From: Manihot esculenta | Lineage: Eukaryota; Streptophyta; Magnoliopsida; Malpighiales; Euphorbiaceae | DNA length: 64,000 nucleotides | Direction of reading: 5' to 3' | Assembly: GCF_001659605.2 (NCBI RefSeq) | Contig: NC_035164.2 | Coordinates: forward strand, 3,737,870-3,801,869 | Shown here: positions 10,467 to 21,554 of the stretch, in pieces | How positions within the stretch are numbered: position 1 is the first letter of the stretch | Layout of the letters: each line of letters starts with the position of its first letter | Notes under the pieces: model-generated | Seen by the model: only the letters and a program-made list of their open reading frames with translations | Database searches by the model: none | Told to the model about the DNA's origin: nothing | Made by a program: the position numbers and the translations under genes

Positions 10467-11909
10467 ATGCAGAACTACCTAGCAAAGGTAAAGGCCATAG
10501 AAGCCGAGCTCAAGGGTCGCGGGATCACAGTTAGGTACCAAAGGATACCTCGGGAGGAGAATGAGGAAGCAGACTTGCTCAGTCGGTTGTCTAAGGAAGA
10601 GCTGGAACAACTCCCTGACGAGGTATACATACAGCACGTTAACGTACCTGCCTTTGATAAAACGGCCATTGTAATGCAGGTTGAGCAAGGCCAAAACTGG
10701 ATGACCCCCTACCTGGACTGCCTTGAGAAGGGAAAGATCCCCGAAGACAAGGATAAAGCAAAGAAAATAGCCGCTCGAACTGCTAATTACCAAGCAGTAA
10801 GGGGGACCCTGTACAGAAGGGGGAAATCCAGCCCGTGGCTCGGATGTGTGAGCCCGAAAGAGGCAATAAAAGTGATGGAAGAGATACACCGAGGAATGTG
10901 TGGAGCTCACGAAGGAGCAGGAACGCTGGCTAATAAAATATTCAGGCAAGGGTATTACTGGGCCACTGTTAAAAAAGAGGCAGAAGAGTTTGTCCGAAGA
11001 TGCGATGTATGCCAGAGGTTTGCTAATGCCATCAATGTCCCAGCCACTCCTCAGTCTAACATATCCAGCCCGTGGCCGTTCTCACAGTGGGGAATAGACA
11101 TCTTAGGACCTTTTCCTAAAACCACGGGACAGAAGAAATTTGTAGTGGTGGCTGTGGAATACTTCTCGAAATGGCCAGAGGCAGAGGCAATTCCCACAAT
11201 CACAGCCTGTAAGATGATAGACTTCGTATGGGGCAACATCGTCTGCAGGTTTGGAATACTGAGGGTACTCATCTCAGACAACGGCAGACAATTTAACTGC
11301 AGTGCCTTCAGAGCATTCACAGCGAATATGGGCATATGGCACAAATTCTCCTCGGTGGCCCATCCTCAGACCAACGGCCAAACAGAGGTCACTAATAGAG
11401 CTATCCTCCAGGGATTGAAAAAGTGGCTGGACGGGGTAAAGGCAAATTGGGCAGAGGAGCTCAACAGCATCCTGTGGGCCCTCCGAACTACCCTCAGGAC
11501 GTCCATTAAAGAGACGCCTTTTGCGCTCGCATTTGGTACTGAGGTCGTAGTCCCAATCGAGCTACAAGTCCCTACACATCGGGTCCAGTTCAATGACGAG
11601 AATGCTAACAGTGATAAACTGAGAAGTAACTTGGATGCCTTAGAGGAAATTAGGGAGGAAGCTCAAGTTCGTACAGCCGCTTACCAGCAAAGAGCAGCTC
11701 GTTATTACAATCAAAGGGTCAAAGAAAGAAGCCTGAAGGTAGGAGATCTGGCCCTAAGAAATCTGGAAGCTACGAGAAAAAGAGCGGCTATAGGAAAGCT
11801 GGCACCGACCTGGGAGGGCCCGTTCAAAATAGCCAAAGTGGTCAGACCAGGGGTATATCGGATTGAAGACTTACAGGGAAACCCTGAGCCTCATGCTTGG
11901 AATATCTAG
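10467..11909 (+). pseudogene. Tat element RNase H tail and integrase (long open segment)
   Basis: This is the longest open part of the Tat coding region, 480 residues. It starts in the end of the aRNH (IPREENEEADLLSRLS). It then has the integrase zinc-binding domain (HRGMCGAHEGAG with CDVCQ), and the core motifs WGIDILGPFP, VLISDNGRQF and HPQTNGQTEVTNRAI, which give the D, D and E. A C-terminal segment GPFKIAKVVRPGVYRI follows. Integrase joins the cDNA ends to chromosomal DNA in the nucleus. No chromodomain is seen, as expected for Tat elements. It is not independently startable because it lies downstream of stops. Confidence 0.85.
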
Positions 11910-12443
11910 CATTTGAAAAGGTACTTCCCCTAAGATGTTATCAAATGTAAAAAGACTGATTGTATTTCAAAAAGCATGGTAATAAAATAGACGTTGTTAT
12001 CGTCCAATTCTTTATTTGCCATAACTTAGGCAGAGCCCGACCTGCTGTGGCTGGAGGGCCTGGCAGACCTGACACCTCGAGAACTCGGTCGGGGAGCCTG
12101 AGAAGTAACCGGAGCTGGAGGAGGAGGTCGGCTAGCCGACCTGGAAGAAATGACTTCAGCCACCTTTTGAGCAGTTTCTCCCACCCATCGCCCGGCCAGG
12201 AGAGAGTCTAAAGCTGCGTTCATGCTCTCCCATGATAGCGTGAAGTTCTTCGGAGGCTTAATCTGGTCCATTTTCACTCCAGAGGCTGCAAAAATCCAAA
12301 ATCAGGGCAAGTTAGAGCAACCCTCAACAAAAATCACAAAAACAAGACAAAACAAGTAAATGAAATAAAGTACCCGCGTCTTGGATATCCCGGAGATTGG
12401 ACGCAAACATGCACTTCTCGACATCATACTTCTTTTCGACAGA

Positions 12444-14113
12444 TGTAATACCCGGCTAGATTCAGGGATCGGAATCCCTACCTTCCAGCGGAATCTCCGT
12501 TGGAATCTGAAATTTTGATGATGCCAGAGTCTTCTAGAGGGGTAAAATGTGTTTCTAAAATGTTTTCACATGATTTTATGGTTGTAAATGGAAAAGAAAT
12601 TGAGTTTTGAAAAGAAAAGGCCAAGGAGGAGGAACCCAGGTTCGGCAGCCGAACCTCAAGTTCGGCCGCCGAACATGGGGCTATTTCGGGAGTGCTTTAG
12701 GCCTCCGAAAGCTTTGAGGGCAGAAACCAAGTTCGGCCGCCGAACCTCAAGTTCGACCGCCGAACATGGGATAGCTTAGGAGGCTCGTTAGGCTGCCGAA
12801 GGTGGTGAAGCTGCGGAGGCAGCTTAGGCCGCCGAAGGTGGTTGACCGGCCACCTATAAAAAGGCCCTCATACCGAAAATGGGCGAGTTTTCTCCCCATT
12901 CTCGAGCTCAGGTGTGTTCATGCCCTCCTTTGGCTGATTTCATGTCTTTTCTTCAATCTCCCAAGGTTTTTATAAGTTTTATGGTTGTCTTGAAGAGTTT
13001 TAAAGCTTAGATCGAAGTTTTGGAGTTTGGAGATCTTTGGAGCTTGGATTCTCCATATCTTCAAGTTGGGATTGTATCTCCTCTCGATCTTCAAGAGGTA
13101 AGTGTAGATCCTTACCACCTTTTATGTTTTTAATGAGTTTTAAGTAAGTTTAAGGAAGTTTTAATGCTAGAGTATGGGTAGATATGCATGTTAGGGTTTA
13201 TGTGGGTTTTATGACCAATGTTGGTTTATATGATGTTATGTTGGGGGTTTAAGTTGGTTTATGCCCCTATGTGCATGTGGGAGTGTGTTTGTATGTTTGG
13301 GAGAGAGCATGTGAGGTTTTGGGTGGTTTGGAGGTTGGTTTTGCTTGTGGCAGATTCAGACCTGTTGTTCAGGGGGGACCAGGTTCGGCCACCGAAGGTA
13401 TGTTCGGCCGCCAAAACCTGCATGGAAGGCAGCTTTGGCCACCTAACGTGCCCCCAAAGGCCAGGACTTTCGGATCTGTGAGAGGCTTCGGCCACCGAAC
13501 CTGCCGCCGAAGGTGCCAGACTTTCGGCTTTGGAAGGACTTCCGGCCGCCGAAAGTGCCCCCGAACCTGCATGGCTTTCGGCTCTAGAAGGGACATTCGG
13601 CCGCCGAAAGTGCCGCCAAAATTGCCCTGTCCAGCCCTTTCATGATTGTTTTCTATGCATGTTTTGAGGATATTTTAGGGAGTTTTTGGGGAGTTGTTTA
13701 TGAGTTGTTTAGAGTGTGTTTGGCACCTCATTCGAGTCCACCTGTGTAGGATCGGACCTTAGGGACCGAAGAGGCCATTAGTGTTAGCTGTTGCAGAGTC
13801 AGTCCAGCGTCTGCCAGAGGTGAGTAGAACTAACTCAAATGTTTTGAGCATGTTTCACGCATCATGAATGCCATGTATATGTAGTAGGTTACTTGCATTA
13901 GAAATCACGAATATGCTGCATTGCATAATTTGTTGTTGATGTGGATGGACCAAGGCGACCCCAATAGCCCTAACTATGATATGTTAATGAAGTCCTGAGG
14001 AGCCCCACCGAGGGCCGGGCATAATGAAGTCCTGAGGAGCCCGAAGGGCCGGGCACCATGATATGTTATAGACAGAGGGAGTTTTGGTGGTCATGTCCAT
14101 CCGTGATGTGAAA
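12444..14113 (+). repeat. Solo LTR A, left part
   Basis: Contains a TATA box (tataaaaa, 12855-12862), arrays of the ttcggccgccgaa motif (12640-12840 and 13380-13620), and splice-donor-like agaggtaagtg (13093) and agaggtgagtag (13815). A two-copy minisatellite at about 13988-14060 has units starting gaagtcctgaggagcc. No gene is present; short frames here follow from the GC-rich motif. Confidence 0.85.
12855..12862 (+). promoter_or_regulatory. TATA box of LTR A
   Basis: The sequence cacctataaaaagg follows the first motif array by about 20 bp. It sits at the same place relative to the motif array and to the downstream agaggtaag as in LTRs B, C and D. Confidence 0.65.
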
Positions 14114-16382
14114 TGTAATACCCGGCTAGACTCCGGTATCAGAATTCCTACCGTCCGGTGGAATCTCGGATGTCGGAGACCTCTAGAAGGGTAAAACCAT
14201 GTTTTCTTAAAATTTTTTGATGTATCTTATGGTTTTTAATGAAAATAAATCCAAGTTTTGAGTGGAGAGGGCCTTGAGACTTTGCCAGGTTCGGCCGCCG
14301 AAAGTCATGTCCGGCCGCCGAACGTGGGGAGGTTTTGGGAGCGCTTTAGGCCTCCGAAAGCCTTGTTTAAATCAGCCAAGGTTCGGCCGCCGAACCTCAT
14401 GTTCGGCCGCCGAACTTGCATGCGCTGTGGGGGCACGTTAGGCCGCCGAAAGGTGGTAAGGACAGCCCTATAAAAGGACCCCATGGCCGAAACGGGCAAG
14501 CTTTTCTTCCCGTTTTCGGCCAAGGTGAGTTCTCCACCGCCCCTCCTCTGTTTTGAGCTTCTCCCTTCGAGTTTTCATGTTTTTCTTATGAGTTTTCACC
14601 TTGTTTTGAAGATTTTCGAGTTTAAAGCAAGTTTTGGAGCTTTGAGGTTCAAGAACTCAAATCTCTCCCATCTCCGAGCTAGGGTCGTTTTCCTCTCGAT
14701 CTACAAGAGGTAAAGGCCGATCTTGAGCTCACTACATGTTTTTAACAAGTTTTAAGTTGATTCTTGAAGTAGAAATGCATGTGTAGGGTTTTATGAGTTT
14801 TTGGGTTTATGTTGGGTTATGGACAATGTATGTTGGATTTGTGTTGTTTGATGTGTTGCAGATGGGGTTTTAGTTGGTTTGAAGCCCCTAGGAGCTTGTG
14901 TGCTTGAGTATGTGTGTTGTAGAATAGGTTTATGCATGATTGGAAGTTTTGGAGGCAAATGTGCATAGAGGAGCCAAGTTTCTACCCTTTGGCAGAAACC
15001 AGGTTCGGCAACCGAAGGACTTTCGGCCGCCGAACATGGCTGGGGAGGCAAGCCTTTCGGCTGCCTAAGCCTGCCCCCGAAAAGAGACTTTCGTCTCTGT
15101 CTAGGACTTTCGGCCGTCGAAGGTGCCGCCGAACCTGCCTGGGTTTCGGCTCTGGAGGGACTTTCGGCCGTCGAAGGTGCCGCCGAAAGTGCCCTGTTCA
15201 GCCTTCCTTTGCATGATTGTTTTGAGGTGTTTTAAGGGGTTTTGGGGGGATGTTTTTAGAGTTATGTTCTAGTTGTTTGGTCCCTCATTTGAGTCCACCT
15301 GTGTAGGTTCGGACCCGAGGAACCGAGGACCCCAGCAGTGAGTTAGCTGCATCAGTCTTTGTCAGAGCTAGCCAAGAGGTGAGTAGAATAAACCTTTACG
15401 ATTTAAAGCAAATAAATTATAAAATTTTGAGCATGTTCATGCATCATGAATGCCATGCGATGAATTAGGTTGTTTGCATTAGAAATCACGAATATGTTAC
15501 ATTGCATTTATGATGTTGATGTGGATTGGTTATTGGATGACCCTTTAGTCCTCATATGATATGATGATGATACGGCATGGTATGGTATGGAAGTCCAGGT
15601 TGTACCCATTCTACGTCCCTGGCACTATGTAAGAGAAAGTCCAGGTTGTACCCATTCTACGTCCCTGGCACATTGGAATGTTATGATATGTTATGTTAAG
15701 AGAAAGACCGGTTGTACCCATTCTACGTCCCGGCACTTTGGAAGGTAGAGGACTATTGGTGACAATACCATCCGAGATGTGATTTGTTGTGATGTGTTGC
15801 ATTACATGATGGCATGAGATTTTAAATGTTGTTTTCTATTATTCTGCTCACTGGGCTCTAGTAGCTCACCCCTTTTCCCTAATCCCCCAGGATTGCAGGT
15901 ACGGGCTAGACAGAGAAGTCAAGAAGAGTAAAGTCATATGTTTGTAATAGATAGAAAGTGAACATGATAAATTGTATAATGATGTAAAGTTTGAATAGTC
16001 ATGTTATGTATAATGATATTGAGGATTAGAAGTTGTGCTTGACCCTATGGATGTTGTTATCCCTTTTATTACATGATCTTAGATGTTTGATGATGTAGAT
16101 GTAAACCAACTCAACACATGTTATGCCACCCATTGGGGGCATTGATGAGATCCCACAGAGGGGTCAAGTTTATGATTATGACTACGTTCAGTGCATGCAC
16201 AGGTTGAGTTTGGTGTATGATAGAATGTATGAAAGAAAAGTTTTAATTTTTATGTATGTTGTTGATCATGTATGGGATTAATCAGGTTTACAGGTTGCAT
16301 GTCAGGCTTGCTACGGGTCCTGGCGGCCTTAAGCCGATCTGGATCCTAGCGCCGGTAGCGGTCCGATTTTCGGATCGCTACA
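14114..16382 (+). repeat. 5' LTR of element B
   Basis: 2269 bp, from TGTAATACCC to GATCGCTACA. Contains motif arrays (14290-14450 and 15000-15190), a TATA box, donor-like caaggtgagt (14521), agaggtaaag (14706) and agaggtgagt (15375), and a three-copy minisatellite (about 15590-15735). Its 3' copy is shorter by two repeat-sized deletions of 46 and 54 bp. Confidence 0.9.
14469..14476 (+). promoter_or_regulatory. TATA box of the 5' LTR of B
   Basis: The sequence agccctataaaaggacc lies just after the motif array and before ggccgaaacggg. The same element occurs at 34081-34088 in the 3' LTR. Confidence 0.7.
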
Positions 16383-16385
16383 GAA

Positions 16386-16397
16386 TGGTATCAGAGC
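16386..16397 (+). other. Primer-binding site of element B (initiator tRNA-Met type)
   Basis: The sequence tggtatcagagc starts three bases after the LTR. It is complementary to the 3' end of plant initiator tRNA-Met, the usual primer for chromoviruses. Confidence 0.9.
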
Positions 16398-16643
16398 CCT
16401 AGGTTCATATGGTCGGACCTAGAGTGTCGGGCTCATAGATGTTATAGAAGGTCAAGCACAATAGGAAGATCATGTCCACTAGGATAGGATGTAGAGTCCT
16501 GTCTTGATTGATGATGTGAAATGCCATGATTATATGGATGTGCATTAATGATATGTGATGTATGCGATGAGGGTTCATGTGTGCCCACATGAACCATATG
16601 ATGCTAATGTTTGCTTGTTATGTGATGCCTTTCAAAAAACAGG

Positions 16644-19004
16644 ATGAGAGGAACTCGTCGATCTGCACGATTGACTGGAGTACCATCTGAGGATGAGGGC
16701 ACGAGCGCCCGTCCTCCAGCATTGCCTAGAGCAATGTCTAGTAGGTCTAACAGAGAAAGAGCAGTAAGAGACCCTAGAAGGTCTCTGGATCTGGGTAGGA
16801 GCATATCAGTGAGGGGAACAGTTCAGGGAGGAATGTCAGAAGACATGGGGGATGATATGGATGTAGAGCAGAAGAGGGATGGCAGTCTGGGAGTTAGCAT
16901 GTCAGAAGAGGGAATGGGAGAGTCCCAAGGAGACACTCAGGCCTCGGGATTTGTTCAGCCACCCCACTACCCACACTTCTCACAAAATCCAGGGTATTCG
17001 ATGGGAGGTACATCGGATTACCCTAGCTTCACCCCTTATCCCACACAGATGCCATACCCACCCTACTACCCACCATATTCACAATACCTAATGTATCCAC
17101 CCCCACCTTACTATCCAAATCCAGCAAACCCTACCTCAGAAAATGTTGCACCACCTCCACCACCTACAGAACCAGCAGCCCCAGTTACTCAACCTTCTAG
17201 ACCTAGCTCAGCCAGTGGGAGCAAGGTCAAGATGACCGACTACATGAAACTGGGTGCTCCTCAGTATGAAAAAGGGGATGACCCCTTTGTGTATCTTGAA
17301 AGGGTTAAGGTGATCACAGATGAGATTGGGGCTGATGACAGTAGAGCCATTCAGATGGCTGGGTTCACGCTTAAGTGCAAGAAGGCACGAGAGTGGTTCA
17401 AGAATTATGTGAACCCGAAAGTGGATAGCATGTCTTGGGAGGAGTTTGCAAACGAGTTTGCAGGATGGGCTTTCCCAGATAGTTCAAGGGAGCTGAAGAT
17501 GATAGAGTTTGAGCAGTTGAGGCAGACTGATGAGATGGGTGTAGAGGAGTTCACAGACAGATTCTTGGAGCTGTTGCCATTTGCAGGGCAAAATCTTGAC
17601 TCAGACCAGAAAAGGTCAAGGAGGTATATCATGAAACTCCACTCTAGATATTCCTCCTTGATCCAGTCAGCAGATAGGGAGAGCTTCCATGCCATAGTGG
17701 ATATGGCCCGGAAAATGGAGGCTAGTGCCATCGTTCAGGGAACAGTCAGACAGTCTGTGGCACAGCCTTCTGGTTCCAAGACCCCAGGCTCTTCTTCTTT
17801 GAGTGCAGCAGCTTCAGGTAGCAAAAAGTGGAGTAACACCACTAGGAAGCCCAAGAAGAACAAGTTCTGGAACAAAGTCAAGTCCAGTCTGGGACTAGGG
17901 AGTGGCTCGAGCTCTGGTGCGGATAATGCAGTTTGTGCAAAGTGTAGTAGGCCACACAGGGGAGTTTGCCGAGCTGGGACAGCAGCCTGTTTCAGATGCG
18001 GGCAAGAGGGACACATGGCTCGGGAGTGTCCTAGGGCAGCTTTTGGAGCATAGTCTCAGCAGACAGCTTCTGGTAGTGTGGCTCAGCCAGCAGCTCCAGC
18101 CGTGACTCAGGCCAGTGGCAGAGGCAGAGGGAGAGGGCCAGCCTCTTCTTCAGCAGGTTTCAGAGGTGAAGGTCCATCAGCTCCAGCACGGATCTTCACA
18201 ATGACTCAACAGGAGGCAGATGCATCTAACACCGTGGTGGCAGGTAACTTAGTCATTGGTTGTTCAGATGTGTATGCCTTGATGGACCCTGGTGCATCTC
18301 ATTCTTTTATTGCTCCGAGAGCCGTCCAGAGGTTGGGGTTGATGATCTCTGAGTTAGAGTGTCCTCTCTGGGTCAGTGGACCCAAGTGTGATCCATCAGT
18401 GGCAGAGTCTGTCTGCCAGTGCAGTCCAATCTTTGTTGAGGGAAGATGCCTTTCCGCCGACCTTGTGGTTCTAGACTTGACAGATTTCGACGTCATTCTA
18501 GGGATGGACTGGTTATCTATCCATGGTGCTACCTTAGACTGCAGGGACAAGGTAGTCAGGTTCAGAGGTCAGGATGGGTCAAGGGTTATCTTCAGGGGAG
18601 ACAGGAGGGGTACACCTAGAGGTCTGATATCAGCTCTTCAGGCTCGTAGGTTGCTTAGAAAGGGATGTCAGGGGTATTTGGCTCATGTGAGAGAGCTTAG
18701 CAGTCAGGTTAGAGAGCCCGCCTCGGTGCCAGTGGTTAGAGAGTTTCTAGACGTCTTCCCAGACGAGCTGCCAGGTTTACCACCTGCTAGGGAGATAGAG
18801 TTCGAGATAGAATTGATGCCTGGAACCCGACCGATCTCTATCCCTCCCTACAGGATGGCTCCAGCTAAGTTGAAAGAGTTGAAAGAACAGTTGCAAGAGC
18901 TGGTAGACAAGGGCTTCATCCGACCGAGTACCTCACCCTGGGGTGCACCAGTCTTGTTTGTGAAAAAGAAGGATGGATCCCTTAGGCTTTGTATCGACTA
19001 CAGG
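16644..19004 (+). pseudogene. Element B gag-pol, first part (Gag, protease, start of RT)
   Basis: The start [12 protein letters not shown] matches that of element C. Gag has a proline- and tyrosine-rich stretch (about residues 105-175), a Gag core (YEKGDDPFVYLERV onward) and a double zinc finger near 17935-18030 (CAKCSRPHRGVC, then [14 protein letters not shown]). A TAG at 18051-18053 stands where C has CAG, a C-to-T nonsense change. The same frame continues with the protease motif [13 protein letters not shown] near 18271 and the start of RT ([15 protein letters not shown]). Element C interrupts the gene at 19005, after the duplicated acagg. Confidence 0.9.
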
Positions 19005-21282
19005 TGTAATACCCGGCTAGACTCCGGTATCGGAATTCCTACCGTCCGGTGGAATCTCGGATGTCGGAGATCTCTAGAAGGGTAGAACCATGTTTTATAA
19101 AAATGTTTTCATGTTTTAATAGTTTTAAGTATGAAATTAAATGAGTGTTTGCATGAAAAGTCTTTGGAGGAAAACCCAGGTTCGGCCGCCGAAAGTCAAG
19201 TTCGGCCGCCGAACGTGCATGCGTTTTGGAGGCACGTTAGGCCCCCGAAAGCATGAGTGAGGGCAGTCCAGGTTCAGCCGCCGAAAGTCAAGTTCGGCCG
19301 CCGAACATTTCATGGATGCGGAGGCACATTCGGCCCCCGAACGTGGCCTAGCCAGCCGCCTATAAAAGGGGCACTTAGCCGAAATGGGCGAGCTTTCTCC
19401 CATTTTCGGCCACAGCAAGCTTCCGACCTTCCCTTTGCAAATCTAGTGTTTTTCCTCCAAATCCCCACCATTTTTCTTGAGTTTTAAGCTTGCATTGAAG
19501 GTTTTGAACTGTTGAAACAAGTTTTGGAGCTTTGGGAATTCAGGAGCTCATTTTCGTGGATCTCCAAGTTTAGGTCGTCTTCCTCTCAATCTTCAAGAGG
19601 TAAGAGCCGATCTTAAGCTCCTCATGTGTTTTAAGTAAGTTTTAAGTGATTTTATGAGTTTTTAAGCAAATGTTAGGTTTTATGTGATTCTTGAACAATG
19701 TGGCATGTTTGAGTATGCTTGAAGTGTTCTAGTTGGGGCATTTGTTTGTTTGAGGCCCCTAGGAACTTGTATGCATGATTTAACTGAGGTATATGCATGA
19801 TTGGTGAGTTTGGAGGCGAAAATGCACAAGGAGCCAAGTTTCTGCCCTTTGGCAGAAACCAGGTTCGGCAGCCGAAGGCACTTTCGGCCGCCGAACATGG
19901 CTGGTGAGGCAGGCCTTTCGGCTGCCGAAGTTGCCCCCGAAAAGAGACTTTCGTCTCTGTCTGGGACTTTCGGCCGCCGAAGGTGCTGCCGAACATGCAT
20001 GAGTTTCGCCTCTGTCTGGGAGTTTCGGCCGCCGAAGGTGCCGCCGAACCTGCCTGACTTTCGGCTCTGGAGGGACTTTCGGCCGCCGAAGCTGCCGCCG
20101 AAAGTGCCCTGTCCAGCCATTTCTTGCATGTTTTTATGAAGTTGTTTCTTGATGTTCTAGGGGGGTTTTTGGGGAGTTTATTAGAGTTATGTTTATGTAT
20201 GATTGGTCCCTCATTGGAGTCCACCTGTGTAGGTTCGGACCCGAGGAACCGAGGACCTCAGCAGTGAGATAGCTGCTTCAGAGTCCGTAGAGCTTCAGCC
20301 AGAGGTGAGTGGAATAACTATTATGCTTTTAAATAAATAAATCAGTTTAGCATGATTCACGCATCATAAATGCCATGAGATAATAGGGTGTTGCATTAGA
20401 CTCACGAATATGTGCATTGCATATTATGTTTGATGATGTGGATGGATGTTGAATGATCCATTAGTCCCCCTATGCTATGATGATGATGATACGATACGGA
20501 AGACCAGTGAGGCCCATTCTACGCCCCTGGCACTATGTGAGAGAAAGACCAGTGAGGCCCATTCTACGCCCCTGGCACAGTTGGACCATGTTATGTTATG
20601 TTATGTAAGAGAAAGACCAGTGAGGCCCATTCTACGCCCCTGGCACAGTTGGTCCATGTAGGGGACTATTGGTGACAAATCCATCCTTGATGTGATTAGC
20701 TGTGATGTGATGCATTTCATGTTATCATATGTTTTAAATGTTTTACTATTCTGCTCACTGGGCTTTGTAGCTCACCCCTCTCCCCTAACCCCAGATGTGC
20801 AGGTACAGGGTAGACCAGGAGGTTAGCCAGAGTTTTGAAGCATGTTTTTTGTAATAGTTAGATTGTGGACATGACAATTGTACTATAATGTAATGTAAGA
20901 GATTTCAGTATGTTATGTAATGAGGTATATTGAGGTTATAGATGTGCTTGACCCTATGAGTATTGTTATCCCTTTTGATACATGATCTATAGAAATGTTT
21001 TATAATGTTCATGGAAGCCAACTCATCTCATGTTGTATCGCCCGTTGGGGCATTGATGAGATCCCACAGAGGGATCATGATTATGATCAGGACTATGTAC
21101 ATGTATGTTCAGGTTGAGTTGGATGTTTAAAAAGAAAAGTTTTAAATTTTTATGCATATTGTTGATCATGTATGGGATTATACAGGTTTACAGGTTATAT
21201 GTCAGGCTTGCTACGGGTCCCGGCGGCCTTAAGCCGATCTGGATCCTAGCGCTGGTAGCGGTCCGATTTTCGGGTCGTTACA
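19005..21282 (+). repeat. 5' LTR of element C
   Basis: 2278 bp, TGTAATACCC to TCGTTACA. Motif arrays lie at 19180-19345 and 19860-20105. A three-copy minisatellite is at about 20503-20650 (unit agaccagtgaggcccattc then tacgcccctggcac). Donor-like sites are agaggtaaga (19596) and agaggtgagt (20301). The last 90 bp, including cggccttaagccg, are strongly conserved in all related LTRs here. Confidence 0.92.
19361..19368 (+). promoter_or_regulatory. TATA box of the 5' LTR of C
   Basis: The sequence ccgcctataaaaggggc is the likely core promoter driving the genomic RNA of element C. It lies directly after the first motif array. The 3' LTR carries the same box at 29066-29073. Confidence 0.75.
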
Positions 21283-21286
21283 GAAA

Positions 21287-21298
21287 TGGTATCAGAGC
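21287..21298 (+). other. Primer-binding site of element C
   Basis: The sequence tggtatcagagc lies four bases after the LTR end and matches the complement of the initiator tRNA-Met 3' end. The leader from here to the gag start at 21555 is about 256 bp. It ends with a polypyrimidine-AG stretch (gctgtttttcag) that resembles a splice acceptor. Confidence 0.9.
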
Positions 21299-21554
21299 CC
21301 TAGGTTCATATGGTCGGACCTAGAGTGTCGGGCTCATAGATGTTCTAGAAGGTCAAGCACAATAGGAAGGTCATGTCCACTAGGATAGGATGTTGAGTCC
21401 TGTCTTGCATGATGATGTGAAATGCCATGATTTTGTACATGTGCATTGATGATATGCTATGCTATGTGATGTATGTGATGAGGGTTCATGTGTGCCCACA
21501 TGAACCATATGATGCTAATGTTTGCTTGTTATGAGCTGTTTTTCAGAGAATAGG

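Noticed and set aside
12588..13645. Short frames rich in RRPK and FGRR phrases in LTR A, with similar ones in B to E
   Set aside because: They are translations of ttcggccgccgaa repeats, vary in frame between copies and have no conserved start.
16386..16397. tRNA gene fragments at tggtatcagagc (also 21287 and 39867)
   Set aside because: These are 12-bp primer-binding sites next to LTR ends, without any tRNA body.
19673..20224. A 183-residue open frame on the minus strand, repeated at 29378-29929
   Set aside because: It lies wholly inside the C LTRs, is rich in SAAE and RRPK-type repeats produced by the GC-rich motif, and has no domain. The duplication is due to the LTRs.
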